A stretch of 64,000 bases of DNA from an uncultured Crocinitomix sp. (GTDB taxonomy: Bacteria > Bacteroidota > Bacteroidia > Flavobacteriales_D > Crocinitomicaceae), in assembly GCA_937136425.1 (NCBI GenBank), contig CAKZON010000024.1:1-64000 (forward strand), given 5' to 3'. The notes below the pieces were generated by a model. That model saw only the letters and a program-made list of their open reading frames with translations, ran no database searches and was not told where the DNA came from. Positions 41,339-49,850 of this stretch are shown here, piece after piece (position 1 is the first letter of the stretch; each line of letters starts with the position of its first letter). The translations under genes were made by a program, and so were the position numbers.

Positions 41339-41827
41339 TTAACGAATTAATGATTGAATCTTATCTTCATTAATTAAGTTCAATACATCAATAAAACTCA
41401 AACCTGAATTAGTATATTTCCCTGGATTCCCTTCTACACTCATTGCAGTCCACAATTCATCAACTCCTACTTGTTTTGAATTGTATGAAAAATATAACAT
41501 TTCGCTATCGGCGTGACATACATCTAAAACTAGGTGAAATCCATCCTTATCTGGGACAGGATAATCAAAAATATTCAATCCTTCATCCCAATCATCCACG
41601 CCATAAAAAGTAACATAAGTACCATCTTTCAATCTTAGAATAAGTACACTCATTTCACTTAAAAAATATAAATAGCTATTAATATCGAGGAAAGGCGCCT
41701 TATTCTTTAGCTCCAATGCTTCTTTCATAAAACAAGCAGGTTTTCTATCAATATTAGAGCCTTCTACTTCAAACTTATCTAACAGTTTTGAGAGGAGGTT
41801 TTCTACTATTTTATTCTTTTCGATCAT
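41339..41827 (-). CDS. Hypothetical protein
   Basis: 162 residues, soluble, no signal peptide. Acidic and mixed alpha/beta: an N-terminal helix (MIEKNKIVENLLSKLLDKF), then strands such as SVLILRLKDGTYVTFYGVDDWDEG, and FHLVLDVCHADSEMLYFSYNS. The size and style recall small immunity or SUKH-like proteins of polymorphic-toxin loci, but I see no diagnostic motif and no toxin next to it. It lies in a worn region with a broken T9SS cargo tail and a truncated sigma gene. Confidence 0.5.
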   Translation of the reverse strand: MIEKNKIVENLLSKLLDKFEVEGSNIDRKPACFMKEALELKNKAPFLDINSYLYFLSEMSVLILRLKDGTYVTFYGVDDWDEGLNIFDYPVPDKDGFHLVLDVCHADSEMLYFSYNSKQVGVDELWTAMSVEGNPGKYTNSGLSFIDVLNLINEDKIQSLIR

Positions 41828-41905
41828 TCAATTATATCCTATAAGTTTAGACTCAATTAACATTTAAATATAAGACAAACTATTCATCAGAAATGACAAA
41901 GACGA

Positions 41906-42145
41906 TTATTCTATTAGAAATCGACCATTAATTGTACTAGCAGCGTTGTTCGCACCTGTAGTTAGCTGAAACATGTACTGCCCGCTATTTAAATGAGACA
42001 AATTAATCATTAACGAATTATCTTGAACATTCACCTCTTGATACACTACTTGTCTTGTTAAGTCAAAAATCAGAACTTCATGTATTCGTTCACTATTCTG
42101 CTCCAATTTAAAGTTAATATTGATTTTCGAAGGAATTGGATACAA
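41906..42145 (-). pseudogene. Orphan type IX secretion C-terminal sorting domain (cargo gene remnant)
   Basis: About 79 codons that begin at the usual YPxPS motif (YPIPSKININF) and run through VLIFDLTRQVVYQEV and LSHLNSGQYMFQLTTG to a short basic-free end, FLIE. This is the whole T9SS type A CTD of about 75 residues but with no cargo in front. Only a TTG could serve as start, and no signal peptide can be found. Upstream the frame runs back out of phase into the truncated sigma-like gene. It is best read as the surviving tail of a deleted surface protein. Confidence 0.6.
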
Positions 42146-42189
42146 ATAACACTTCTCTTTTAATAAAAGATGACGGTAAATTAATATTT

Positions 42190-42522
42190 CTAGTTCTTTA
42201 TGGAAATTAATTTATGCTTTTCAATATCCCAAATTATACCCCAACTCTTAACATATTCAGCAATTGGGCGTAAACCAACTTCAGCACGCCGTTCATCTAC
42301 ACATTCGGGGTTCTCAATTGGTTCCACAAAATAAGTTTCAGATTCCTTATTATATCCGATTTGACTCCATGAATTGTATGCACGCGTAATAGATTCATTC
42401 ATCAAGTCCTCTTGATCCATAATAAAAGAAGATCTTGCTTGACAAAACAATTCGAACCTTGCATGAATTGGCTCATAAGCCTTCATAAATTCGTTTTGTT
42501 TTATACGGTCACTTTTCTTCAT
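42190..42522 (-). pseudogene. Truncated sigma-70-like protein (region 2 only)
   Basis: 110 residues. The first half resembles sigma region 2 (EFMKAYEPIHARFELFCQAR, DQEDLMNESITRAYNSW), the pattern of a Bacteroidota sigma-70 group. The expected second part of region 2 and all of region 4 are missing. Instead there is a different 50-residue tail (VEPIENPECVDERRAEVGLR, YVKSWGIIWDIEKHK). It cannot act as a normal sigma factor. It may be a fusion product of a deletion, or a small regulator that retained only core-binding capacity. The next frame downstream is an orphan T9SS tail. Confidence 0.5.
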
Positions 42523-42603
42523 AAATCAATATCCTTATTAAGTAAGTAACATATGTTCAAAAAAACTAACATAAACCCCGTGTTTTTTTGAATTTTATCT
42601 ACA

Positions 42604-42643
42604 CATCAAAAAAGCGACCCTAACCAAAAGTTAAAGTCGCTTT
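42604..42643 (-). terminator. Terminator after the ssb-like gene at 42668
   Basis: AAAGCGAC (42611-42618) pairs with GTCGCTTT (42636-42643), with inner AAC/GTT pairing. On the minus strand TTTTTT follows. Confidence 0.85.
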
Positions 42644-42667
42644 AAACCTAAAAGGTTCCGTCAACCC

Positions 42668-43009
42668 CTATCCGGCCTTTTTTGGGTTTATTAATAATAT
42701 TTCGTTCACTTGTATTTCTGTTACTCGGCGATTCGAACCTCCGTTATCCTGATAAATTCGATTAACCAATTTTCCGTCCACGGCTAAAAGCTGCCCCTTT
42801 TTGACAAACTTTTCAATCAACTCGGCTTTCTTACCCCAAGCCACGATCTGGTGCCATTGTGTCAATGTCTTTTTTCCGTTTACTTCTTTTATTGTTTCAT
42901 TGGTCGCTAACGAGAATTTAGCTAGTTTTACACCGTTTTCAAATGTTCTGATAGTTGGATTAATCCCTGTTCTTCCGATTAAATTGACTGCATTTTGTAA
43001 TTTGTTCAT
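42668..43009 (-). CDS. Single-stranded DNA-binding protein, short form (copy 1)
   Basis: 113 residues forming one OB fold: LIGRTGINPTIRTFENGVKL, FSLATNE, LTQWHQIVAWGKKAELIEKF, VKKGQLLAVDGKLVNR, VTEIQVNEILLI. It lacks the Gly/Pro-rich linker and the acidic DDDIPF-type tail of the replicative SSB, so it cannot recruit the usual SSB partners through that tail. It has a paralogue 120 bases upstream on the same strand, and a terminator follows. It is probably an accessory SSB for repair, competence or a mobile element rather than the essential ssb. Confidence 0.85.
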   Translation of the reverse strand: MNKLQNAVNLIGRTGINPTIRTFENGVKLAKFSLATNETIKEVNGKKTLTQWHQIVAWGKKAELIEKFVKKGQLLAVDGKLVNRIYQDNGGSNRRVTEIQVNEILLINPKKAG

Positions 43010-43129
43010 GATCTTGAATATTTTGATTTAATAAATAATGGTACCCTACTCTTTTAGCAGGCATTTCGTTAGTCTAAATGTTACGCACCTCACAGCAATT
43101 GATCGATACGCAACACTTAACTAACTCCT

Positions 43130-43480
43130 CTACTTCTGCCCTTCTTCTTTTCTACCTAAAAGCAAAATCTCATTAATTTGCACTTCTGTTTTCACTCGCT
43201 TTTCTCCTTCTTTTGTCTCATATGTTCGGGTTACTAGTTTTCCTTCTATCGCAATCTCTTGTCCTTTTGTCACAAATTTTTCTATAATATCGGCCTGATT
43301 ATTCCATGCAATTGCATTATGCCAGTTTACAGATTCTACTTTTTCGCCTTGTGGTGTTTTATATACTTCATTAGTTGCTAATCTTATTTTTGCCAGTTTT
43401 TTACCATTTTCAAACGCAATGATTTCTGGAGTTTGTCCTAAGTTTCCGATTAATTGTACTTTGTTTCTTAACGTGTTCAT
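43130..43480 (-). CDS. Single-stranded DNA-binding protein, short form (copy 2)
   Basis: 116 residues, paralogous to the gene at 42668: LIGNLGQTPEIIAFENGKKL, IRLATNEVYKTPQGEKVESV, WHNAIAWNNQADIIEKFVTK, GQEIAIEGKLVTRTYETKEG, VQINEILLLG. Again only the OB fold is present and no acidic tip (it ends RKEEGQK). Being first on the minus strand, it probably carries the promoter for both copies. The upstream region has repeated TTTGTAAACG-like sequences that may be operators. Confidence 0.88.
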   Translation of the reverse strand: MNTLRNKVQLIGNLGQTPEIIAFENGKKLAKIRLATNEVYKTPQGEKVESVNWHNAIAWNNQADIIEKFVTKGQEIAIEGKLVTRTYETKEGEKRVKTEVQINEILLLGRKEEGQK

Positions 43481-43579
43481 AATGTTTAATTTTTAAATGT
43501 ATGTTAATGATTACTGTCGTTGTTTGTTATCGACACTGCAAAGGAATGACAAGTACAAAACTTTAATCGTATTATAAAT

Positions 43580-43622
43580 GTTTGTAAACGAATAAAATAC
43601 GTTTGAAAATATTTACAAACGT
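43580..43622. promoter_or_regulatory. Nested inverted repeats between the ssb pair and the VOC gene
   Basis: GTTTGTAAA (43580-43588) is inverted at 43612-43620 (TTTACAAAC), and ACGTTTG (43599-43605) is inverted at 43616-43622 (CAAACGT). Three near-copies of the half-site thus cluster about 100 bases upstream of the SSB start. The 433 bases from 43481 to 43913 otherwise hold no gene I can support. Confidence 0.45.
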
Positions 43623-43913
43623 TTTTAACACTGATTATCAATGATTAACAAAAACAAAAGTTGATCTTATTTTTTTCCTTAAAATTGATAATTAATAGTT
43701 TTTGACGCAGATAATTGCAGATTATTTGAATAAAAATCATTGGTGGCATGAATAAATTTCTTCTATTAAACCGAATGATCAATAATTAGAAAATGACTTT
43801 TCAATCAGCAAATCTTCTCACAGATCTTGAGACAGAAATCTATTTTCATTAAATTCGAATGCGATACCATTAAAGATTCAAAAAACAAGCCATTGTTAAA
43901 TCAAAATAAAATT

Positions 43914-44594
43914 ATGAAAACAATAATTCAAACACCCACACCTAATTATGACCTGAGTTGTAATTTTTATAAAAAAATTGGTTACGCTATTGACAAAGTA
44001 GAAGGGAAAACATTTGTTCATTCAAAAGGAATAACAATAGAATTGAACGAAGATAGATATAGTCGTGCCGGTTTAAAATGTTTTGGAAATAATTGGGCAC
44101 AATTTTTAATTGATTGTGGATTAATGTCTAATGCAACAAAAACACCAAACGGATTTTTAATTACATCTCCATCTGGCTGTCCTGTGTACTTAGAGGATAT
44201 GGCAGATCAAATTCCACAAAGTGAACAAACGCCGTTGATTGGCAATTTTGCAGGTTTTTCTCTGGAAACAAATCAAATTGAAGAATCTAGTCAGTTTTGG
44301 GCACTTTTTGGGTATAAACAAACTATGGGTAATATCGATCAAGGTTGGCTTGCGCTTTCAAATGATGAAGGTTTCTCTATAAGTTTAATGAAATATCAAT
44401 GTTGTCCACATATATTTTTGAACCCATCACTTTCATATTTTAATGGAACTGATAATCTGTCCATTATCAAACAGGTAAAAGAGGCTGACATAGCAATTAC
44501 AGAAGAGATTACGCATTTCAACCCTGATGGCATTGTAGACAATATTATTATACAAGATCCTGCTGGTTTAGGCTTTTTTATATTTAGTGATTGA
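43914..44594 (+). CDS. VOC superfamily (glyoxalase/bleomycin-resistance-like) protein
   Basis: 226 residues from the ATG at 43914; an earlier in-frame TTG at 43827 would add 29 charged residues with no domain support. Two VOC-type halves: TIIQTPTPNYDLSCNFYKKI with GYAIDKVEGKTF and CPVYLED in the first; FAGFSLETNQIEESSQFWAL and VDNIIIQDPAGLGFFIF in the second. The metal ligands of true glyoxalases (H/E/H/E) are not clearly conserved, so I cannot name a substrate. Monocistronic. Confidence 0.75.
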   Translation: MKTIIQTPTPNYDLSCNFYKKIGYAIDKVEGKTFVHSKGITIELNEDRYSRAGLKCFGNNWAQFLIDCGLMSNATKTPNGFLITSPSGCPVYLEDMADQIPQSEQTPLIGNFAGFSLETNQIEESSQFWALFGYKQTMGNIDQGWLALSNDEGFSISLMKYQCCPHIFLNPSLSYFNGTDNLSIIKQVKEADIAITEEITHFNPDGIVDNIIIQDPAGLGFFIFSD

Positions 44595-44701
44595 TGCTAT
44601 TTATGACATAAAATCAACAACAACAATGAAATATAATTGCTAAAAAGTCAGTACGTCATTTATTAATAGTACATTTACGCTTTAATATTATTTTTATTAC
44701 A

Positions 44702-44893
44702 ATGAAAAACGGAACAGTAAAATTCTTCAATGAATCAAAAGGATTTGGATTTATCACAGACGACGCGGACAATCAAGAGTACTTTGTACACGTAACTGGA
44801 TTGATCGACGAAATCAACGAAGGCGACAAAGTTGAATTCGATTTAAAAGATGGTAGAAAAGGACTAAACGCAGTAGACGTTAAAGTAATTTAA
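44702..44893 (+). CDS. Cold-shock domain protein (CspA family)
   Basis: 63 residues, a single OB-fold RNA chaperone. RNP1 is KGFGFIT and RNP2 is EYFVHV. It binds single-stranded RNA and DNA and melts mRNA structure. The 107-base upstream region may hold a long 5' leader, typical of this family's post-transcriptional control. It is followed by a very strong terminator. It is shorter than E. coli CspA (70), as is usual in Bacteroidota. Confidence 0.95.
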   Translation: MKNGTVKFFNESKGFGFITDDADNQEYFVHVTGLIDEINEGDKVEFDLKDGRKGLNAVDVKVI

Positions 44894-44915
44894 TCAATAC
44901 TAGCAATCTTATTAG

Positions 44916-44949
44916 AAAGCCTTAACTTAAATGTTAAGGCTTTTTTTTT
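44916..44949 (+). terminator. Terminator of the cold-shock gene
   Basis: AAAGCCTTAAC (44916-44926) pairs with GTTAAGGCTTT (44933-44943) and is followed by a nine-base T run. Confidence 0.95.
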
Positions 44950-44999
44950 GCCCTTTTTCTCGATTCTAAGAATTGAATTATAATAGGGGAAATGGTTTC

Positions 45000-45015
45000 T
45001 ATACTCGAAAGTATA
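45000..45015. promoter_or_regulatory. Small palindrome before the T9SS glycosidase-like gene
   Basis: TATACT-CGAA-AGTATA, a perfect six-base inverted repeat 22 bases upstream of the ATG at 45038. It may be an operator or a minor hairpin. Confidence 0.3.
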
Positions 45016-45037
45016 ATAGTAAACCAATCGACCAATT

Positions 45038-46381
45038 ATGAAACTGAGCACTACCTTATTATTATTCTTATCTATTTTATCTCAATTTTCAGGAAAAGCG
45101 CAGCTAGCAAAAGGTGATAGAATTTTTGCCTGGCAGGTTGATGCAGCTGAAAATGATGATTATGAAGCCGCGTTTACATTTGCAGCAAATGCTTGTCAAG
45201 AATCCACACATCTATCATTAACATGGTCTGGCCTTGAGCCAGATGCAGGAGAATTTGACCATGATTTCATTGCTTCTCGCTTAGATATTGCAAATCTTTA
45301 TTATTCAATCAATGATGTAATGGTTGAAATGCAGGTTTCGGTAACCAATATTGCAATAAAAGAGGTTCCCGCAGACTTGGATGAAGTTCCTTTTGACGAT
45401 CCTCTTATGGTAGCCCGTTTTAAAACTGCATTAGACACTATTTTTCAACACATTCCTGATATTGAATTAGCAGCATTGAATATTGGAAATGAAAGTGACA
45501 TTTTATTTGGAACAGATGAAAGTATGTATGCTGCCTTTAAAACATTTCTGGATTCAATTGTCCCTTATGCCAAAGACTCGTATTTTGATTTATATGGAAA
45601 GGAATTAAAAGTTGGAACAACTTTAACTTTAGGTGGTTTAATAAGCCCTGAAAAATCAGCATATTGCCAAATGATGAATGAAGACTTGGACATTATTACC
45701 GTAACTTATTATCCTTTAGCTCCTGATTTCACAATGGAATCACCAACTGTTGTTGCAGATCATTTTGATGCATTAGTTGCATTATATCCTTCCGTTGAGC
45801 AGCCAATTTATTTTGCCGAATGTGGTTACGCCTCAAGCGAAACCTGTAATAGCTCAGAAGATTTACAAGCCGAGTTCTTTTCGGCCGTTTTTAACGCTTG
45901 GGATGAACATTATGACAACATTAAATACCTCACAGTGTTCAAATCGACAGATTGGTCATTCGAAGATGTTGAATTTTTCGAAGAGTACCTTGGAATCGAC
46001 GATCCTATTTTTTTAGAATATCTAAGAACGCTAGGTGTCCGCACTTGGGATGGAGATGGAACTAATAAATTAGCTTACGAAGTAATTTTATGCGAACTAG
46101 AAGCAAGAGATTGGTGTGATGTAGAATGCGCTTTAAGTAATATTTCAACCTCACCCGCACATAATTCTATTCAATTATTCCCAAATCCAACGAACGGGAT
46201 ATTGAATATTATTTCTGAGGCTCCGATTAAAGAATTAACCATTTATAACTCCATTGGTGAATCTATCCTCACAACAAATGAAACATTTGCAAACGTTAAA
46301 GACTATTCTGCAGGCATTTACTTAGTTCATATAACAATGAATGACAATACCTTACAAACTCTGAAATTTTCAAAGCAATAA
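45038..46381 (+). CDS. Secreted clan GH-A-like glycosidase with T9SS sorting domain
   Basis: 447 residues. Signal peptide MKLSTTLLLFLSILSQFSGKAQ; a TIM-barrel about 25-355; and a T9SS type A C-terminal domain about 370-447 (LFPNPTNGILNI, KELTIYNSIGES, YSAGIYLVHITMND). Two barrel motifs fit clan GH-A: LNIGNESD, with E152 as acid/base, and YFAECGYAS, with E261 as nucleophile, plus VTYYPL on a strand between. I cannot name the GH family; an endo-acting hemicellulase or galactanase is possible. The CTD means it crosses the outer membrane through the T9SS and is released or attached to the surface. Confidence 0.75.
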   Translation: MKLSTTLLLFLSILSQFSGKAQLAKGDRIFAWQVDAAENDDYEAAFTFAANACQESTHLSLTWSGLEPDAGEFDHDFIASRLDIANLYYSINDVMVEMQVSVTNIAIKEVPADLDEVPFDDPLMVARFKTALDTIFQHIPDIELAALNIGNESDILFGTDESMYAAFKTFLDSIVPYAKDSYFDLYGKELKVGTTLTLGGLISPEKSAYCQMMNEDLDIITVTYYPLAPDFTMESPTVVADHFDALVALYPSVEQPIYFAECGYASSETCNSSEDLQAEFFSAVFNAWDEHYDNIKYLTVFKSTDWSFEDVEFFEEYLGIDDPIFLEYLRTLGVRTWDGDGTNKLAYEVILCELEARDWCDVECALSNISTSPAHNSIQLFPNPTNGILNIISEAPIKELTIYNSIGESILTTNETFANVKDYSAGIYLVHITMNDNTLQTLKFSKQ

Positions 46382-46512
46382 TGTAATTACGTTACTGAAC
46401 AATTGGTCGAAAATTGTTGCTACTTGAGCGATAATTTTCCTAAAACTCTGTCTTTGCTTAAAAATTATGTTGATATTTAAGTGAAACGAATAACTAGGTA
46501 CCCTCCCACAAA

Positions 46513-46547
46513 GTATCAATCTAACACTCTTATTAAACCATTGATAC
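46513..46547. promoter_or_regulatory. Inverted repeat upstream of aqpZ
   Basis: GTATCAAT (46513-46520) and ATTGATAC (46540-46547) are perfect inverted copies 19 bases apart, about 40 bases before the aquaporin ATG. They are spaced like two operator half-sites or a loose hairpin. Confidence 0.35.
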
Positions 46548-46587
46548 ACCTAAAATAGTAACGTAATTTAAATTAAAATATAAGTCT

Positions 46588-47280
46588 ATGAAAAAGTTAA
46601 TGGCAGAGTTTATTGGAACAATGTGGTTGGTAATTGGAGGGTGTGGAAGTGCCTACTTCGCATGTAATTACCCAGATGCAGGAATTGGTTTTCTGGGAGT
46701 ATCGCTAGCATTCGGTTTGACCGTAGTTACTATGGCTTATGCCATTGGACATATTTCAGGTTGTCACCTTAACCCAGCTGTTTCTATTGGATTATGGGCA
46801 GGTGGAAGATTTGATGCAAAAGAATTACCTGGATATATTGGTGCACAATTATGCGGAGGTATTGCTGGAGCAGGTATACTTTATTTAATTGCAAGTGGCG
46901 CTCCTAATTTTGACGGTGTAGGTGGTTTTGCAGCCAACGGATATGCTGAAGGATCACCAGGAGGCTTTAGCATGATGTCTGCCTTAGTTATTGAGATTGT
47001 GATGACTTTTATGTTTTTAATTATCATTTTAGGATCAACTCACTCGAAAGCACCAAAATACTTAGCAGGACTTGCTATTGGTTTAGGATTAACCCTTATC
47101 CACCTAATCAGTATTCCTGTTACTAACACTTCAGTGAATCCTGCTCGTAGTACAAGTCAAGCTATTTTTTCGGAAAGTGATTGGGCTATGGGGCAATTGT
47201 GGTTATTTTGGGTAGCACCAATAGTTGGAGCTATTCTTGCCGGTATTGTATATAAAAACATGTCTCCAGAAGAAAAATAA
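46588..47280 (+). CDS. aqpZ: Aquaporin (AqpZ type)
   Basis: 230 residues, six membrane helices and two half-helices. Both NPA boxes are present: [13 protein letters not shown] near residue 65 and [14 protein letters not shown] near 185. The Arg after the second NPA is conserved, as in water-selective channels. The N terminus [20 protein letters not shown] is that of AqpZ. It moves water across the inner membrane under osmotic change. It is transcribed alone, has an inverted repeat in its upstream region and a strong terminator after. Confidence 0.93.
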   Translation: MKKLMAEFIGTMWLVIGGCGSAYFACNYPDAGIGFLGVSLAFGLTVVTMAYAIGHISGCHLNPAVSIGLWAGGRFDAKELPGYIGAQLCGGIAGAGILYLIASGAPNFDGVGGFAANGYAEGSPGGFSMMSALVIEIVMTFMFLIIILGSTHSKAPKYLAGLAIGLGLTLIHLISIPVTNTSVNPARSTSQAIFSESDWAMGQLWLFWVAPIVGAILAGIVYKNMSPEEK

Positions 47281-47298
47281 CAAGATATAATTTTGATG

Positions 47299-47334
47299 AA
47301 CCGAGTAAGAAAGTATTCTTACTCGGTTTTTTTG
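47299..47334 (+). terminator. Terminator of aqpZ
   Basis: AACCGAGTAAGAA (47299-47311) pairs with TTCTTACTCGGTT (47316-47328), a 13-base perfect stem, then a T run. Confidence 0.95.
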
Positions 47335-47359
47335 TTTCATTAATTCATGATGATTACAT

Positions 47360-48262
47360 TTGAATAAAAACATTCAAGTCAAATTTGAACATATCATAAA
47401 TGAGTTGGCAAACGCCGAACGATTCAATGTTTATTGTGAAAAACATTTGACGATTATCCCAAGTAGAAAAGGAATAAAAAAAGCCATTAAAAAAGGAGAG
47501 TTGCGCTTAAATGGTGACGTTGTTGAAGGTGGCAGATGGTTAAAAGAAAAGGATATTATTACTCTTGTAGATTTAGAGTTAACTCCACCTAAAACCTATC
47601 ATAAGAAACTAGAAGTACATTATGAAGATGAAGATTTCGCTATCATAATTAAACCCGCAGGAATAAGTGTGAGCGGCAACCAATTTAAGACTGTTCAAAA
47701 CGCCTTGCAACATAATTTACGTCCCTCAGTAAAACAAGATGCACTCCCCTGGCCATTACCTGTTCACCGTTTGGATAATCAAACCTCAGGATTGTTGATT
47801 ATAGCTAAAACTAAAACAAGTAGAGTTCGATTAGGACAGGCTTTTGAACGCAAAACAATCCATAAAAAGTATCAAGCACTGGTTATTGGTAAAACACCTT
47901 ATTTTGGTCGAATTCAGGTTCCTATTGATGGTAAAAAATCAGTCTCAACTTACCGCACAATAAAATCATTACCATCACTCAAAAATGATTTTTTAAGTTT
48001 AGTTGAACTGACTCCTGAAACGGGTCGAACACATCAACTAAGAATTCATTGCGCACATATGGGACACCCAATATTAGGTGATAAACTTTATGGAAAAACC
48101 GACTTAATCTTGAAACATAAGGGTTTGTTTTTATGTGCAACTAATCTTTGTTTTAATCATCCTATAACAAATGAAAATCTTGAATTCAATATCTCTGCAC
48201 CAAATAAATTTGAGACTAGATTGTTGAATGAAGCTCGGCGGTTTACCAATAAAAGGACATAA
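47360..48262 (+). CDS. RluA family pseudouridine synthase
   Basis: 300 residues from TTG at 47360. An N-terminal S4-like RNA-binding segment (about 20-75: PSRKGIKKAIKKGELRLNG) is followed by the catalytic domain about 85-285. The active-site Asp is in HRLDNQTSGLLIIAK, and later motifs are KKYQALVIG, TGRTHQLRIHCAHMGHP and LGDKLYG. It isomerises uridines in rRNA or tRNA; the exact site cannot be told from sequence. It is set off from aqpZ by that gene's terminator. Confidence 0.92.
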   Translation: MNKNIQVKFEHIINELANAERFNVYCEKHLTIIPSRKGIKKAIKKGELRLNGDVVEGGRWLKEKDIITLVDLELTPPKTYHKKLEVHYEDEDFAIIIKPAGISVSGNQFKTVQNALQHNLRPSVKQDALPWPLPVHRLDNQTSGLLIIAKTKTSRVRLGQAFERKTIHKKYQALVIGKTPYFGRIQVPIDGKKSVSTYRTIKSLPSLKNDFLSLVELTPETGRTHQLRIHCAHMGHPILGDKLYGKTDLILKHKGLFLCATNLCFNHPITNENLEFNISAPNKFETRLLNEARRFTNKRT

Positions 48263-48373
48263 ACCCTTACTAGAAATCTGCAGAAAAAAGCTATACTTTC
48301 ACGAATAATAAACGGCACCAAACATGCTAGTTTCATCTCTAATTTTGAACTAGATTTGAATAAAAACCTCTGC

Positions 48374-48916
48374 ATGAACAAACTGATTTATTTTCTATTA
48401 ACTATAATGCTAATTGGTGCTTGTAATGAATCTACTTCGTCTGAAAACGTGCCTAATGATATAAGACCTGTTGATTCTGTGACTATTTCAGAAATTGACA
48501 CTTTGACAATAGATACCTTAGTATCTTCAACCAGCTTAGAAGAAACTCCGCAATTAACTAACCTGAATGAAAATAGCTCCTTAGCAAGTTATATTAATTA
48601 CCTCCACGAAAAAATGGAAAATGTAAAAAATCCAATTAGAGCGACTTATGAAGGAACAGATTTTGGTGACTATTTTCACCTCTCATTTAGAGGTCCAAAC
48701 GAACTATATTTAGATTTTGCAGATGGTAATAATGATTTTGGGAAGTATGAACTATATGATTCGCTGACATTTGAAGAAAATCAAAAATATGTTGGTAAAA
48801 CCTTTGAAATTCACTGGGAATATAAAATATCAACTTTTGCTTGTTGCGAAGGAGAGATGGAAGCCGTAACAGCTAAAGTCCCGTCAATTACGGAACTAAA
48901 ACTAATTGAACAATGA
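48374..48916 (+). CDS. Lipoprotein of unknown function
   Basis: 180 residues from the ATG at 48374; a TTG at 48356 would add six. SPII signal MNKLIYFLLTIMLIGAC with lipobox IGAC. Then comes a Ser/Thr/Asp/Glu-rich linker about 20-60, and a small beta-rich domain about 70-180 (YFHLSFRGPNELYLDFADGN, KTFEIHWEYKISTFACCEG). Its TGA overlaps the ATG of the next gene by four bases (ATGA), so the two are translationally coupled. No family recognised. Confidence 0.65.
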   Translation: MNKLIYFLLTIMLIGACNESTSSENVPNDIRPVDSVTISEIDTLTIDTLVSSTSLEETPQLTNLNENSSLASYINYLHEKMENVKNPIRATYEGTDFGDYFHLSFRGPNELYLDFADGNNDFGKYELYDSLTFEENQKYVGKTFEIHWEYKISTFACCEGEMEAVTAKVPSITELKLIEQ

Positions 48917-49626
48917 AGACCCTATACCTCTTAATTATAAGCGTATTTGTGTCTACAAGTATGTGGGGTCAAGAACATGATTACCAAGAAATCGATACCA
49001 GTCTAGTTTCTGATTGGATTGAAAAATATCCGCGTCCATACACTGGAGTATACCTATTCGGTGACTCTGAATCAGAATCGTCATTAGTGATTTTATATGC
49101 TAAAAACACCCTCGTAATTCAAATAAGTTGGGGAGAATGGAATGAAGGGGGTAATGAGTTTTACACATATTACGAAACCCTAACTAATGTAACCATTAAA
49201 AATGGGCGATTAAAGTCAGACCAATATGAAGGTAGTTTTGTCAATTATTTAGACGGAGAAACGAAGCAAAAAGGTTTACGCATAAATAACCCGTGGACAA
49301 TAGGAATGAATGATGGGGTTTGGGAATTGGGTCTGAAAAGTATTTCCCCATTCAACTACAAGGGAAAGTATCCGAAAGCAACAACAAGTTACCTCTATCA
49401 ATCTGATTTGAATAAAATGTCTCGTCAAGAATTAAAAATAATGCGAAATGAAATTTATGCGAGGTACGGATACATTTTTAAATTTGGTGGCGAAATGGAT
49501 AAGTATTTTAGAGCTACTGATTGGTATAAACCACAGCACAAAAATGTTGATGCCTACATTACCTCAATTGAAAAGAAAAACATTGAATTAATACAAGCCG
49601 CGGAAAAATTAACAGCATTAGACTAA
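48913..49626 (+). CDS. Secreted YARHG-domain protein
   Basis: 237 residues. Signal peptide MKTLYLLIISVFVSTSMWGQ; a beta-rich domain about 35-150; and a YARHG domain about 165-232 (MSRQELKIMRNEIYARYGYI, then F..TDWYKPQHKNVDAYIT). YARHG is an extracellular module of unknown function that may bind peptidoglycan or protein. The overlapping ATGA with the preceding lipoprotein gene suggests that the two products act together at the envelope. A terminator lies about 135 bases downstream. Confidence 0.82.
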   Translation: MKTLYLLIISVFVSTSMWGQEHDYQEIDTSLVSDWIEKYPRPYTGVYLFGDSESESSLVILYAKNTLVIQISWGEWNEGGNEFYTYYETLTNVTIKNGRLKSDQYEGSFVNYLDGETKQKGLRINNPWTIGMNDGVWELGLKSISPFNYKGKYPKATTSYLYQSDLNKMSRQELKIMRNEIYARYGYIFKFGGEMDKYFRATDWYKPQHKNVDAYITSIEKKNIELIQAAEKLTALD

Positions 49627-49759
49627 CTATAATTCAGGCCAAATTGACTGTTCCTAAACCAAAACTGTCCATTCCTAAAAATCATATCCGTTAAAACACC
49701 TAATTCCCTACATTGCAGTAGTAATTCAAACCTCCCACCTAACAAATTAGCATATAAAG

Positions 49760-49790
49760 CCTTGTCTCCATGACAAGGTTTTTGTTTTTT
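49760..49790 (+). terminator. Terminator after the YARHG gene
   Basis: CCTTGTC (49760-49766) pairs with GACAAGG (49772-49778), followed by TTTTTGTTTTTT. Confidence 0.75.
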
Positions 49791-49850
49791 AGAACAAATC
49801 TTACTCCCTCCTTGTTATATTTAAACAACTGAATTATAATATAACTAACA

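Noticed and set aside
42722-42745. tRNA T-arm-like GGTTCGAATC on the minus strand
   Set aside because: It lies inside the SSB gene, encoding GGSNRRV in frame, and no acceptor, D-arm or anticodon arm surrounds it.
43580-43622. CRISPR-like repeats
   Set aside because: Only two or three short half-sites with irregular spacing and no unique spacers.
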